In this document: positions 6,130 through 13,061 of the stretch, in pieces
Layout: each line of letters begins with the position of its first letter
Position numbering within the stretch: position 1 is the first letter of the stretch
Assembly (NCBI GenBank): GCA_023379345.1
Contig: JAMCUV010000036.1
Location: 1-16,926 of the forward strand
Length of the DNA: 16,926 bases
Source: Thermoplasmatota archaeon
GTDB lineage: Archaea; Thermoplasmatota; Thermoplasmata; Thermoplasmatales; Thermoplasmataceae
Reading direction: 5' to 3'
Position numbers and translations under genes: made by a program
The notes under the pieces: generated by a model
The model's input: only the letters and a program-made list of their open reading frames with translations
What the model was told of the DNA's origin: nothing
Databases searched by the model: none

Positions 6130-7119
6130 ATGGCTGAGAACAATTACGACATAATAGTAATCGGTGCAGCTTCCGCCGGGTTAACAGCTGCACTGTACCT
6201 TGCCAGGCAGTCACTCAATGTGCTTGTTATATCCAAGGATATCGGCGGACAGGCTCTGCTTACAGATGATATTCAGAATTATCCGGGATTCATGAAGATC
6301 GGCGGTTTTGACCTCATGAATAGGTTTCAGGAGCAGGCGGCATCATATGGAGCAAAGTTCGAGTATGATGAGGTTCGTGAGGCAGTGAAGCTTCCCGACG
6401 GGAATTTCAAAATTACAACAACCCTTGGCAGCTTTACCGCCACTTCACTGATCCTTGCTTTCGGCAAAACTCCGAGGAATCTGGATGTTCCGGGAGAGGA
6501 AGAGTTCAGGGGACGCGGTGTTTCTTACTGTGCGGTCTGCGACGGACCGCTTTTCAGGAACTCCGAAATCGGTGTTGTTGGTTCAGGGGATCATGTCCTT
6601 CAGGCAGCGTCCTATCTTTCCAGTCTTGCATCCAGGCTTCACGTTGTGTACAGGGGTTCAAGAGTTCCGCATGACGATGAACTGTACATTCAGCTCAAGG
6701 ATATGCCAAATGTGGAATTCCACATGAATTCCACTGTGAGCAAAATCCAGGGTGACATTTCTGTAGATTCAATAGAGGTAGCGCCTGTCAACGGTGGATC
6801 CTCCAGGGATATCAAGGTCAGGGGCATCTTCGTGGAAATGGGTTACGTTGCCAGAACCGATTTCATCAAGGATCTGGTGAAGCTTAACAGCAACAAGGAG
6901 ATAATAACAGACAAGCTGGGCAAGACCTCCACTGAAGGAGTTTTCGCGGCTGGCGACGTCACCGATGTGCCTTACAAGCAGGCAGTAATTTCCGCTGGCC
7001 AGGGTGCAACTGCTGCGCTCTCAGCCTTCAACTACATACAGTCTAAGCGCGGGAAAATAGCAGTCGCTAGCGACTGGAAAAACGTCAAGCCACGGGTTCC
7101 GGAATCGAAGGTTCCGTGA
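6130..7119 (+). CDS. trxB: Thioredoxin reductase-like flavoprotein, atypical NAD(P)H site
   Basis: Flavin disulfide reductase of 329 residues that should reduce the thioredoxin encoded just upstream. The FAD-binding motif is GAASAG (12-17) in place of the usual GxGPAG. The redox-active pair is CAVC (C134, C137) followed by DGP, and the second FAD motif is FAAGDV (272-277). The pyridine-nucleotide domain is degenerate: GSGDHVLQAASYL starts at 151, and the segment that is HRRxxxxR in NADPH-dependent enzymes is YRGSRVPHD (174-182). A Thermoplasma acidophilum homologue is reported not to use NADPH or NADH, and this protein probably shares that trait. The electron donor is therefore unknown. The last 20 residues (SDWKNVKPRVPESKVP region) are basic. 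The start is fixed by the N-terminal FAD motif; it lies flush against an intergenic hairpin. Confidence 0.93.
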   Translation: MAENNYDIIVIGAASAGLTAALYLARQSLNVLVISKDIGGQALLTDDIQNYPGFMKIGGFDLMNRFQEQAASYGAKFEYDEVREAVKLPDGNFKITTTLGSFTATSLILAFGKTPRNLDVPGEEEFRGRGVSYCAVCDGPLFRNSEIGVVGSGDHVLQAASYLSSLASRLHVVYRGSRVPHDDELYIQLKDMPNVEFHMNSTVSKIQGDISVDSIEVAPVNGGSSRDIKVRGIFVEMGYVARTDFIKDLVKLNSNKEIITDKLGKTSTEGVFAAGDVTDVPYKQAVISAGQGATAALSAFNYIQSKRGKIAVASDWKNVKPRVPESKVP

Positions 7120-7162
7120 TCCGTCATAATGTTTCAGCGAAATTTTTGGTCTTCGGAAAAGT

Positions 7163-7196
7163 CTATTTAACATCCTTTATTATTTCATTTATACTT
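7163..7196 (+). promoter_or_regulatory. Two TATA-like boxes before the 442-residue membrane protein gene
   Basis: CTATTTAAC (7163-7171) would give a transcript starting near 7192, close to the TTG at 7196. ATTTATACTT (7187-7196) would give one starting near 7218, close to the TTG at 7220. The sequence does not decide between them, so the start of the following gene is uncertain. Confidence 0.35.
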
Positions 7197-8524
7197 TGGA
7201 AGTTGACGGAGATTCAGGATTGAGTACTGATCATGATTCTGATGTAATGGACGTTTCCCCGGAGACGCGCAGCCTCCCTTCAGGAACGATGCCCACAAGG
7301 AGCCTTGGGGCTGGAAAACCTGATGAGGGTGAGGCAATTGGCGCAAGGGAACTGCGTATTGTTTCAGCTGTGGAAAACTCCTTCACGTCACACGGAAAGT
7401 ACCACATTCATGTCATAAAGAGCAGGGACATCTCCAATGCAAGGTCTTTCTATTCAAAGGTGGCAAGAATCCTGAAGCTGCACGGATATACCGTGAGGAC
7501 TTTGACTCCGGCTGATCTATCTGCGCCAGTACTTTCCGGCTACAATGAGAAGACCACTGTTCTTGTGATGGAGGAGGAACTCTTCCGTGGCGGCAAGGAG
7601 GGGATATCATCATTTTCATTCCCATCAATTTTCAGTTCCCCCTCGCTTGTTGGTCTCAGCCACCTGAACGTAATCCTGCTGGTGAGTGACGGATTTTACG
7701 ACACCATATCACCGGAAGTGGGCCGGATGATGTCCGAGGCAAATTCAAACGCCTCTAATTCGGTAGCCAGGGAACGCCCTTCCAGTAACATGAATTATGC
7801 TGCCCTTGGAATTCTCATGATTTCCGTATCGTTCCTGCTGGGTGCGCTGTCAAATTTTCTGCCATTCTACATTCTCCCGGCACTATACTGGGGTGATTTT
7901 GTCCTAGTGGCCGAGGTGTTGATGGTGCTTTTCACTGTACTTGGCATTGCATTCATGGCACTGTCGCTTGGAAGAGCTGACCAGCCCGGGCAGAAAGGCA
8001 CAGTCATTGCACTGATATTCTTCATATTCCTTTTCGGGTTTGCAATTTTTGGAAGCAATTCCCTGGCGTTCAAGGCGCTTGTGGACAGAAACCATTTCCT
8101 GCTGTTCATCCTTTCACTGCTCTTCCTCGGCATGTTCATTGCCAAGTTCCCGCTGATGATTGCCCCATCGGGTAGCCGCACAGGTTATGCCCTGTCCATT
8201 GCTGGTGGCCTTATATTGAGTGGATTTATACTGTTCAATACCTCACTGATCACCTATTTTATCCCGGGCGGAGCCGCTCTGGTAGCCCATAACATCCTTC
8301 AGGCCATACGGACCATAGGAACAGGTATTGGTACAATTCTTCTATCTTCAGGCTTCCCTGCGTATGGATATATCTCACTCAATCCCGTACATATTGGCCT
8401 TCTGAATCCTGTTGAATATATCCCTTTCACCGGTAACATCCTCATATTCGCCGGATATATCTTCTCATACCGCAGGATCAGACGACCGGTAACGCACAAA
8501 ACTCAGGCAGTATCTTCCCATTGA
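7196..8524 (+). CDS. Membrane protein with large cytosolic N-terminal domain, unknown function
   Basis: Protein of up to 442 residues that I do not recognise. The first 50 residues are acidic and low in structure. Residues about 50-170 look like an alpha/beta soluble domain, with strands YHIHVIKS, YTVRTLT, TTVLVMEEELF and HLNVILLVSDGF, the pattern of a Rossmann-like or receiver-like fold. A linker rich in Ser/Asn leads to six or seven membrane helices at about 201-223, 233-257, 268-287, 299-321, 330-352, possibly 357-382, and 408-424, ending in a basic tail. There is no signal peptide, so the soluble domain is cytoplasmic. No ATG starts the frame before residue 18: TTG 7196, TTG 7220 (with GGAG 7 nt upstream) and ATG 7247 are all possible. 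It follows trxB by 76 nt but has its own TATA-like boxes, so a link to thioredoxin is not supported. Confidence 0.7.
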   Translation: MEVDGDSGLSTDHDSDVMDVSPETRSLPSGTMPTRSLGAGKPDEGEAIGARELRIVSAVENSFTSHGKYHIHVIKSRDISNARSFYSKVARILKLHGYTVRTLTPADLSAPVLSGYNEKTTVLVMEEELFRGGKEGISSFSFPSIFSSPSLVGLSHLNVILLVSDGFYDTISPEVGRMMSEANSNASNSVARERPSSNMNYAALGILMISVSFLLGALSNFLPFYILPALYWGDFVLVAEVLMVLFTVLGIAFMALSLGRADQPGQKGTVIALIFFIFLFGFAIFGSNSLAFKALVDRNHFLLFILSLLFLGMFIAKFPLMIAPSGSRTGYALSIAGGLILSGFILFNTSLITYFIPGGAALVAHNILQAIRTIGTGIGTILLSSGFPAYGYISLNPVHIGLLNPVEYIPFTGNILIFAGYIFSYRRIRRPVTHKTQAVSSH

Positions 8525-8625
8525 TGCTATAACATCCGTTTAATTGCAAGTTTCCAAGCTCCAGATGGGAATAGTCGATTTCAGCTGTGAGACGGTGGAA
8601 GGAAATATGCTGGTGCAGCAAAATC

Positions 8626-8668
8626 CAGATCCAATTCTGGAACAACGGCCACCATTGTGGTGGATCTG
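8626..8668. other. Nested inverted repeats in intergenic region 8525-8746
   Basis: CAGATCC (8626-8632) and GGATCTG (8662-8668) are perfect reverse complements. Inside them CCACCA (8649-8654) and TGGTGG (8658-8663) form a hairpin with a 3-nt loop; the two stems compete for two G residues. The rest of this 222-nt gap has no convincing gene. A structured RNA, a terminator for the membrane-protein gene or a regulator site are all possible. Confidence 0.3.
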
Positions 8669-8715
8669 TAAAGGTCTTCCAATCCGTGAATGGTCTGATG
8701 AAAGCTGTCAAATCT

Positions 8716-8726
8716 CATTTAAATAC
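8716..8726 (+). promoter_or_regulatory. TATA-like promoter of the gamma-glutamyltransferase-like gene
   Basis: CATTTAAATAC is centred about 26 nt before the ATG at 8747, the spacing for a leaderless mRNA. No Shine-Dalgarno sequence precedes that ATG. Confidence 0.55.
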
Positions 8727-8746
8727 GGGAATCGCCATGTCATCAT

Positions 8747-10312
8747 ATGCGAACCAGACCAAATGCAATATCATCAAAAGGTATCGTAGCCTCCTCAAGC
8801 ATTCAGGCATCCATTATTGGTTCCAGGGTTCTTGAAAAGGGTGGAAACGTTGTGGATGCAGCAATAGCAACGAGTGCAGCTCTTGCCGTGACACAGAACA
8901 ACCTTTGCGGACTCGGTGGGGACATGTTTGCCCTGGTCAGGATGGAGGGTAAGGGAATTGCGGATGTCAATGGCAGCGGGAGATCAGGATCCCGCGCAAC
9001 AATTGACCTGTACGAGAGCATGGGCATGAAAGATATGCCACAGAGGGGTGAGTACTCTGCAGTCACTGTCCCCGGTCTTGTCCGCGGCTGGGAGACCATC
9101 CACAGTAAATACGGGTCAATGGAATTCAGGGAACTGCTCATTCCCGCAATGGAACTTGCATCAAACGGTTTTCCGGTTACCCATAATTATTCATCTTCCA
9201 TTGCGGTTTCATCCCGCCATCTTGCGCAGTACAACTGGAAGGACCTGTTCATGCCCGATGGAAAGGTTCCGGAACCTGGAGAGATATTCAGGCAGAAGGA
9301 TCTGGCTTCCACACTGGGCGAGATTGCCTTGGACGGGCCCTCATCGTTCTATGATGGGCACCTGCAGGAAAAGATAATTTCCGGGCTGGAAAAACATGAG
9401 ACTCTCATTGACACGGATGATTTCATCAAGCACAGGTCAATCATTGGAAACCCACTTTCAACGGAGTTTGCAGGAACAAGGATATACGAGACCTCCCCAA
9501 ACAGCCAGGGGGCAACTGTGCTTCTGTGGCTCAACATACTGAAAGAGATGCAGGATGATCCCAACAGGATTAGCATGGATGAAATTGTGAAATCCGGACT
9601 GGTTGCATATGGGGAGAGGGCAAAGTGGATAACAGACCCGGACTTCAGGGCAGTCCCATCCAGTTTTCTTTCACCCTCATTTGCAAGAGACCTTCTGGAA
9701 CATGATGCTGACAGGCCTTCCGGCAATGCGGCTTCAGACAGGGGAGACACGACCTACTTCACCGTTGCGGACGCAGAGGGCAATGCCGTCTCAATGATTC
9801 AGAGCAACTACATGGGATTTGGCTCAGGAATTGTTCCGGACGGAACAGGTTTTGTAATGCAGAACAGGGGTGCGTATTTCACATTGAACAGGGAACACCA
9901 CAATGCGCTTGCACCCAGAAAGCGAACTTTCCACACTCTGTGCGCCTCAATGGGTGAAAGGGATGGAGGACTGGCCTTCTCACTGGGGACAATGGGAGGA
10001 GACATACAGCCGCAGATACACGTCCAGATCATGAAGAACATACTCATCGATCATATGGACATGCAGCTTGCCCTTGATGCACCAAGGTGGGCTATTCCGT
10101 ACACCATTTACGAAAACCCCTCCAGCGTTATTTTTGAACATTCCATGGAAGAGGAAAAGGCCATAGTGCTGAAGAGAATAATGAACGCGCTATCCGTGAA
10201 CGACCTTTCTTCACAGTTCGGGCACGCACAGGGGATCATGTCTGTTGGAGATGGCGTGATTATGGGCGGTGCTGATCCGAGGGGAGACGGTGTGGCAATA
10301 CCGGTTCTCTGA
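8747..10312 (+). CDS. ggt: Gamma-glutamyltransferase family Ntn-hydrolase
   Basis: Member of the gamma-glutamyltranspeptidase family: a proenzyme that cleaves itself before a threonine, which then becomes the N-terminal nucleophile for hydrolysis or transfer of a gamma-glutamyl (or related amide) group. The 521 residues show the family start GIVASSSIQASIIGSRVLEKGGNVVDAA (12-39), then GLGGDMF (55-61), TVPGLVRGW (107-115) and the processing site DTTYFTVADAEGNAVS at 334-349, where T335 is the expected nucleophile. GTMGGD (414-419) fits the oxyanion-hole glycines. Unlike bacterial enzymes there is no signal peptide, so it is cytoplasmic. Histidine of the usual TTH is Tyr here. Euryarchaea of this type are not known to make glutathione, so the natural substrate is open. 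It converges with the radical SAM gene; no operon partner is evident. Confidence 0.9.
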   Translation: MRTRPNAISSKGIVASSSIQASIIGSRVLEKGGNVVDAAIATSAALAVTQNNLCGLGGDMFALVRMEGKGIADVNGSGRSGSRATIDLYESMGMKDMPQRGEYSAVTVPGLVRGWETIHSKYGSMEFRELLIPAMELASNGFPVTHNYSSSIAVSSRHLAQYNWKDLFMPDGKVPEPGEIFRQKDLASTLGEIALDGPSSFYDGHLQEKIISGLEKHETLIDTDDFIKHRSIIGNPLSTEFAGTRIYETSPNSQGATVLLWLNILKEMQDDPNRISMDEIVKSGLVAYGERAKWITDPDFRAVPSSFLSPSFARDLLEHDADRPSGNAASDRGDTTYFTVADAEGNAVSMIQSNYMGFGSGIVPDGTGFVMQNRGAYFTLNREHHNALAPRKRTFHTLCASMGERDGGLAFSLGTMGGDIQPQIHVQIMKNILIDHMDMQLALDAPRWAIPYTIYENPSSVIFEHSMEEEKAIVLKRIMNALSVNDLSSQFGHAQGIMSVGDGVIMGGADPRGDGVAIPVL

Positions 10313-10462
10313 ACGCATCACCGGTGGTCATGGCTGCTTTTTTATTTGCCTTCATTTTCAACTTGATAGCGGTGCGGATCATGAGGAATATGGCGATGAT
10401 TGCGATGGCGAATCCCAGTTTCCTCTGCCCCTTTTCAACAGGGGCCGGCTGCAGCGCACAGT

Positions 10463-11602
10463 CTAATGTTGGCGTTCTTCCACCTCCTTCATTTTCATTC
10501 CGGGCACGTAAAGGCATGCTGGGTCTTCCGCGAACGGGTTTCCGGTATATGCCAGTGCTCTTGCCCGTGAACCACCGCACATTTCCTTAAATTCGCATCT
10601 TCCGCATCTGCCCTCAAGCTTGCCGGACTTTCTTGGATCAAGATAGTCCACACCCTCGCTAATTATGTCCTTCAGGCTGGATCTCCTTATGCTGCCAAGC
10701 TTTGCGGTAAACAGGCCGGATGGATACACATCCCCATTGTATCCGATAAAAAGTGTGCCCCTGAAATGCCTGGCCGGAGGTGCAGTACCTGGGGATGGCC
10801 TGACATGGTCTGGCATCCCTATGAGATCAATGGTCGCCTTCCTGAGTTTCTGGTAAAGGTCAGTGCCAACTGCTTCAGGTTGTATCTCCTGTATCTTCCT
10901 GATCACACGGAATACAGGTCCTTCAACTGTCCTGACATTTATCCCGTAATCCCTGAGATCAGCAAGCCACCGGTTGACCTGCATATACTCATCCGGAGAT
11001 ATATCCTCGACCTTTATTCCCCTGCCAGTCTTTATGAGGAAGAACACCTCCCACGTAGTTATTCCAACGTCCCTCAGGATGGAAACAAGGTTTGGAAGCT
11101 CCATGATATTTCTCTTGATGACCGTTGTGTTGACCTGGGCATTGATCCCCATCCTCTTAGCCTCAATGAGGAGATTCAGTGTGAGATCAAAGCTTCCGGG
11201 AATCCTCCTGAGCCAGTCGTGTGTGCCTTCGTCGATGCCATCAAGGCTCAAGGACATTGATCGGACCCCATGGGACCTCAGGAATTCCATGAAATCCCCT
11301 GTCAGGAGAGGAGATCCGGCAGGGCTGGCGGAAAATGGAAGGCCAATGCTGCTGGCATGGGAAATTATCTCCCTTATATCTTTCCTTAGAAGGAAGTCGC
11401 CGCCGGTTATGACAACCTCAGGGGGGGTATCGGACAGCCCCCTGATCTGATCAAGTGTGTCCTTGAGTTCTTCCGTTGTAAGTTCGTCTGGAAGAGGCTC
11501 ACTCTGTGATTCGGCCCTGCAGTGCCTGCACGAATACTCGCACGCTTTCGTTGTCTCAATGAATACCAGAGATGGAACATATGGGCCTACATTATTTTGC
11601 AT
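10463..11602 (-). CDS. Radical SAM/SPASM enzyme (TIGR04053-like, related to NirJ/MftC)
   Basis: Radical S-adenosylmethionine enzyme of 379 residues. The cluster motif is CEYSCRHC (C21, C25, C28), followed by the SAM-binding GGD at 67-69 and SLSLDG at 117-122. The C-terminal SPASM-type domain has CGRCEFKEMCGG (C333, C336, C342) and C363, ready to bind an auxiliary Fe-S cluster. The ending GRCGRCEF...CGGSRARALAYTG...DPAC is characteristic of the TIGR04053 group, neighbours of the NirJ/AhbD haem-modifying and MftC/PqqE peptide-modifying enzymes. The substrate could therefore be a tetrapyrrole or a peptide. The ATG at 11602 lies about 28 nt from a minus-strand TATA-like CTTAATAT, so the mRNA is probably leaderless. 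It is divergent from a gene for a 36-residue Cys-rich peptide and shares with it a region containing a 13-nt direct repeat; a maturase-precursor relation is a hypothesis. Confidence 0.88.
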   Translation of the reverse strand: MQNNVGPYVPSLVFIETTKACEYSCRHCRAESQSEPLPDELTTEELKDTLDQIRGLSDTPPEVVITGGDFLLRKDIREIISHASSIGLPFSASPAGSPLLTGDFMEFLRSHGVRSMSLSLDGIDEGTHDWLRRIPGSFDLTLNLLIEAKRMGINAQVNTTVIKRNIMELPNLVSILRDVGITTWEVFFLIKTGRGIKVEDISPDEYMQVNRWLADLRDYGINVRTVEGPVFRVIRKIQEIQPEAVGTDLYQKLRKATIDLIGMPDHVRPSPGTAPPARHFRGTLFIGYNGDVYPSGLFTAKLGSIRRSSLKDIISEGVDYLDPRKSGKLEGRCGRCEFKEMCGGSRARALAYTGNPFAEDPACLYVPGMKMKEVEERQH

Positions 11603-11622
11603 TATCTCAAATTAAAGAAACA

Positions 11623-11657
11623 AACATATTAAGCTCTTGATCCTAACATGTTAAGCT
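11623..11657. promoter_or_regulatory. Direct repeats in the divergent radical SAM / peptide promoter
   Basis: AACATATTAAGCT (11623-11635) and AACATGTTAAGCT (11645-11657) differ at one base and start 22 nt apart, about two helical turns. The left copy contains the minus-strand TATA of the radical SAM gene. The right copy lies about 23 nt before the ATG at 11673. The second is extended by GTTA-AGC-TAAC (11650-11660). This layout suits one regulator controlling both sides. Confidence 0.45.
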
Positions 11658-11672
11658 AACCATGGGGTAACC

Positions 11673-11783
11673 ATGAATTTTTCTGAAGAAGGACCGAAGA
11701 ATTCCTGGATGTTTGGCGAATGTGAAGGAAAATTTTCATGCTGCCCTTTTTTTGTACATACTCTATTCGGCTGCAAGAACTAA
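11673..11783 (+). CDS. Short Cys-rich peptide (36 aa), candidate modified-peptide precursor
   Basis: Very short open frame of 36 codons. The N-terminal half is polar and acidic (MNFSEEGPKNSW), and the C-terminal half is rich in cysteine and aromatic residues: ECEGKFSCCPF, then FVHTLFGCKN to the end, with C17, C23, C24 and C34. This leader/core-like split is what small precursors of radical-SAM-modified peptides often look like; a small zinc- or metal-binding peptide is the plain alternative. GGGGT ends 4 nt before the ATG, and the right-hand 13-nt repeat lies upstream as a possible promoter. The stop is 19 nt before the 67-residue gene, which has its own ribosome-binding site, so the two could be one unit. 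Its expression is unproven, and frames of this length arise by chance; the support is position, ribosome-binding site and composition. Confidence 0.45.
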   Translation: MNFSEEGPKNSWMFGECEGKFSCCPFFVHTLFGCKN

Positions 11784-11802
11784 CCGGAAAGGTTGAAATG
11801 CC

Positions 11803-12006
11803 ATGGGCTATACCGACTCAATGGGTATAGACTGCGAATCCCTTGGAACCTTGATCGTGTACCTGAAGGAGGGTGGAACTGTTGAAATTGATCATGAGAA
11901 AACAGTTGAGGCTTGCAAACTGGCCATGGAACAGGGGAAAAGCATGGACGAGATCATCAGGGAGACACTTTATCCGGGCATAAAACTGATGAGACTGAGG
12001 TTCTGA
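11803..12006 (+). CDS. Small protein (67 aa), unknown function
   Basis: Protein of 67 residues that I cannot assign. It reads as strand-strand-helix-helix: CESLGTLIVYLKEGG and TVEID form a probable beta hairpin, then EKTVEACKLAMEQG and SMDEIIRETLYPGIKLM form two helices. There are two cysteines (C11, C38). The second half faintly recalls both the PqqD-like peptide-recognition domain and the helical B12-binding cap, but it is shorter than either, so I assign neither. AGGTTGA ends 6 nt before the ATG at 11803; the ATG at 11798 gives a frame that stops quickly. It lies between the Cys-rich peptide gene and the GT2-like gene. Codon use (AGG/AGA, ATA, CTG) matches the neighbours, which supports a real gene. 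Confidence 0.6.
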   Translation: MGYTDSMGIDCESLGTLIVYLKEGGTVEIDHEKTVEACKLAMEQGKSMDEIIRETLYPGIKLMRLRF

Positions 12007-12035
12007 CAAGAATCCAATCTGCCGGTTTCAGTCAT

Positions 12036-12045
12036 GATTATATCA
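12036..12045 (+). promoter_or_regulatory. TATA-like promoter of the GT2-like gene
   Basis: GATTATATCA is centred about 25 nt before the ATG at 12066. This supports a leaderless start there rather than at the far-upstream ATG at 11913, which lies inside the 67-residue gene. Confidence 0.5.
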
Positions 12046-12065
12046 TAATTCTGCTTTATCCATGT

Positions 12066-13061
12066 ATGGATGATGCCGTGCAGACACTGCTTCAGAAGAG
12101 AAACAGCAGGGAAGGCACTCAGGAGGCATTCTCCGGCATCAGTTTCATAACAACCACAATGGAAGTGACCAACCGGACTGTGAAGTCTCTTGAGAGCATC
12201 AATCTCATAGGAGATGAGCTTGGACGTGAATATGAGATCATCATGGCATGTCCACGTCAGCACGGCGTTTCAGACACAATCCTGCGATCCATGAGGAAGG
12301 AGTTCCACAACCTCATGGTGATAAGGATCGATCGTGAATCCTACGGGAAAGGCAAGGACACCGCATTCAGATCAAGCACCGGGAAATTCATTGTTCCGTT
12401 TCACAGCAACCTTGTTTATCCGGTGGAATACGCGGACATTCTTCACTCATTTCTTGAGTTCAGCCTGAAACGGCTTTACTTCTCGGAGCTTTCACTGGTT
12501 CACAGGGACCTGATTAATGAGGTTGGGGGATGGCGCCACCTCTCAAATGGGGAAGACGTTGACCTCTTCTCAAGGCTGGCTGTGAATTTCGGCATCCTGG
12601 CCTGCCCTACCAACCTGATGTGGAAAGACAACATAACAATAAAGGAAATTCTTGGCATGAGATATTCCTCGCAATCTTCCGGGGGTCCTGATGGCCAGAA
12701 TCTGGCCATGATCAGGGACCTCATCATTGCATGCAATCTCTCCCTGCGGGAGATACTCGATCTGTCACGAATAAGGAAAAGCCTGGAAGGCACAGGCGGC
12801 AGGTTTCTAATGTTTATGGCTTACATGGCTTCAAGGCTCTCCAGCATAAAACCTGTGACATACAACCGCAACAATCTGGTGGTGGTGATGGAATCTGTCC
12901 TGGAATCACTCATTCTCAGGGAGTATCTCAAGATACCTGAAATGGAGGATCGTGTTTTCCTGCAGATCGATAGAACTCATATTGAGTTTCTTACTGAGCA
13001 CAGCAAGATGTTCCGGGACATGAAAGCATCCCTGGCCTACTTCCTGAGGGACCAGATATGA
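12066..13061 (+). CDS. GT2-like protein (glycosyltransferase fold, degenerate active site)
   Basis: From ATG 12066 the product has 331 residues and resembles family 2 glycosyltransferases. The N-terminal nucleotide-sugar domain has ISFITTTMEVTNRTVKSLESI (25-45) and YEIIMA (56-61), and a GKGKDTAFRSSTGKFIVPF stretch (94-112) that matches the usual G-x-ArN-x-G-x-a-x-G-x-yi-x-f-D region. Where a DxD metal motif is expected there is HSN (113-115). Further on GGWR (154-157) and GEDVDLFSRL (162-171) match the acceptor-side W and catalytic ED motif. The C-terminal 150 residues are helical and unfamiliar. There are no convincing membrane helices. Without DxD it may be inactive, metal-independent or altered in substrate. 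It follows the 67-residue gene by 59 nt and has its own promoter. The longer frame from 11913 is rejected because its first 50 residues overlap that gene. Confidence 0.7.
   Translation: MDDAVQTLLQKRNSREGTQEAFSGISFITTTMEVTNRTVKSLESINLIGDELGREYEIIMACPRQHGVSDTILRSMRKEFHNLMVIRIDRESYGKGKDTAFRSSTGKFIVPFHSNLVYPVEYADILHSFLEFSLKRLYFSELSLVHRDLINEVGGWRHLSNGEDVDLFSRLAVNFGILACPTNLMWKDNITIKEILGMRYSSQSSGGPDGQNLAMIRDLIIACNLSLREILDLSRIRKSLEGTGGRFLMFMAYMASRLSSIKPVTYNRNNLVVVMESVLESLILREYLKIPEMEDRVFLQIDRTHIEFLTEHSKMFRDMKASLAYFLRDQI

Noticed and set aside
8544..8835. Two plus-strand frames (8544-8789, 8587-8835) in the gap before the GGT-like gene
   Set aside because: Trp/Cys/His-rich composition, no ribosome-binding site, and they run into the GGT-like gene in other frames.
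10324..10590. Plus-strand frame of 88 codons after the GGT-like gene
   Set aside because: It has GGTGG upstream and a hydrophobic N-terminus, but its second half is antisense to the radical SAM gene and reads as low-quality protein. The hydrophobicity mirrors the minus-strand frame.
11673..11783. Assignment of the 36-residue peptide as a mycofactocin precursor (MftA)
   Set aside because: MftA ends in a conserved Val-Tyr, and this peptide ends GCKN. The similarity is in gene content only.
11913..12065. N-terminal extension of the GT2-like frame from ATG 11913
   Set aside because: It overlaps the 67-residue gene in another frame, has no family similarity, and a TATA box points to ATG 12066.
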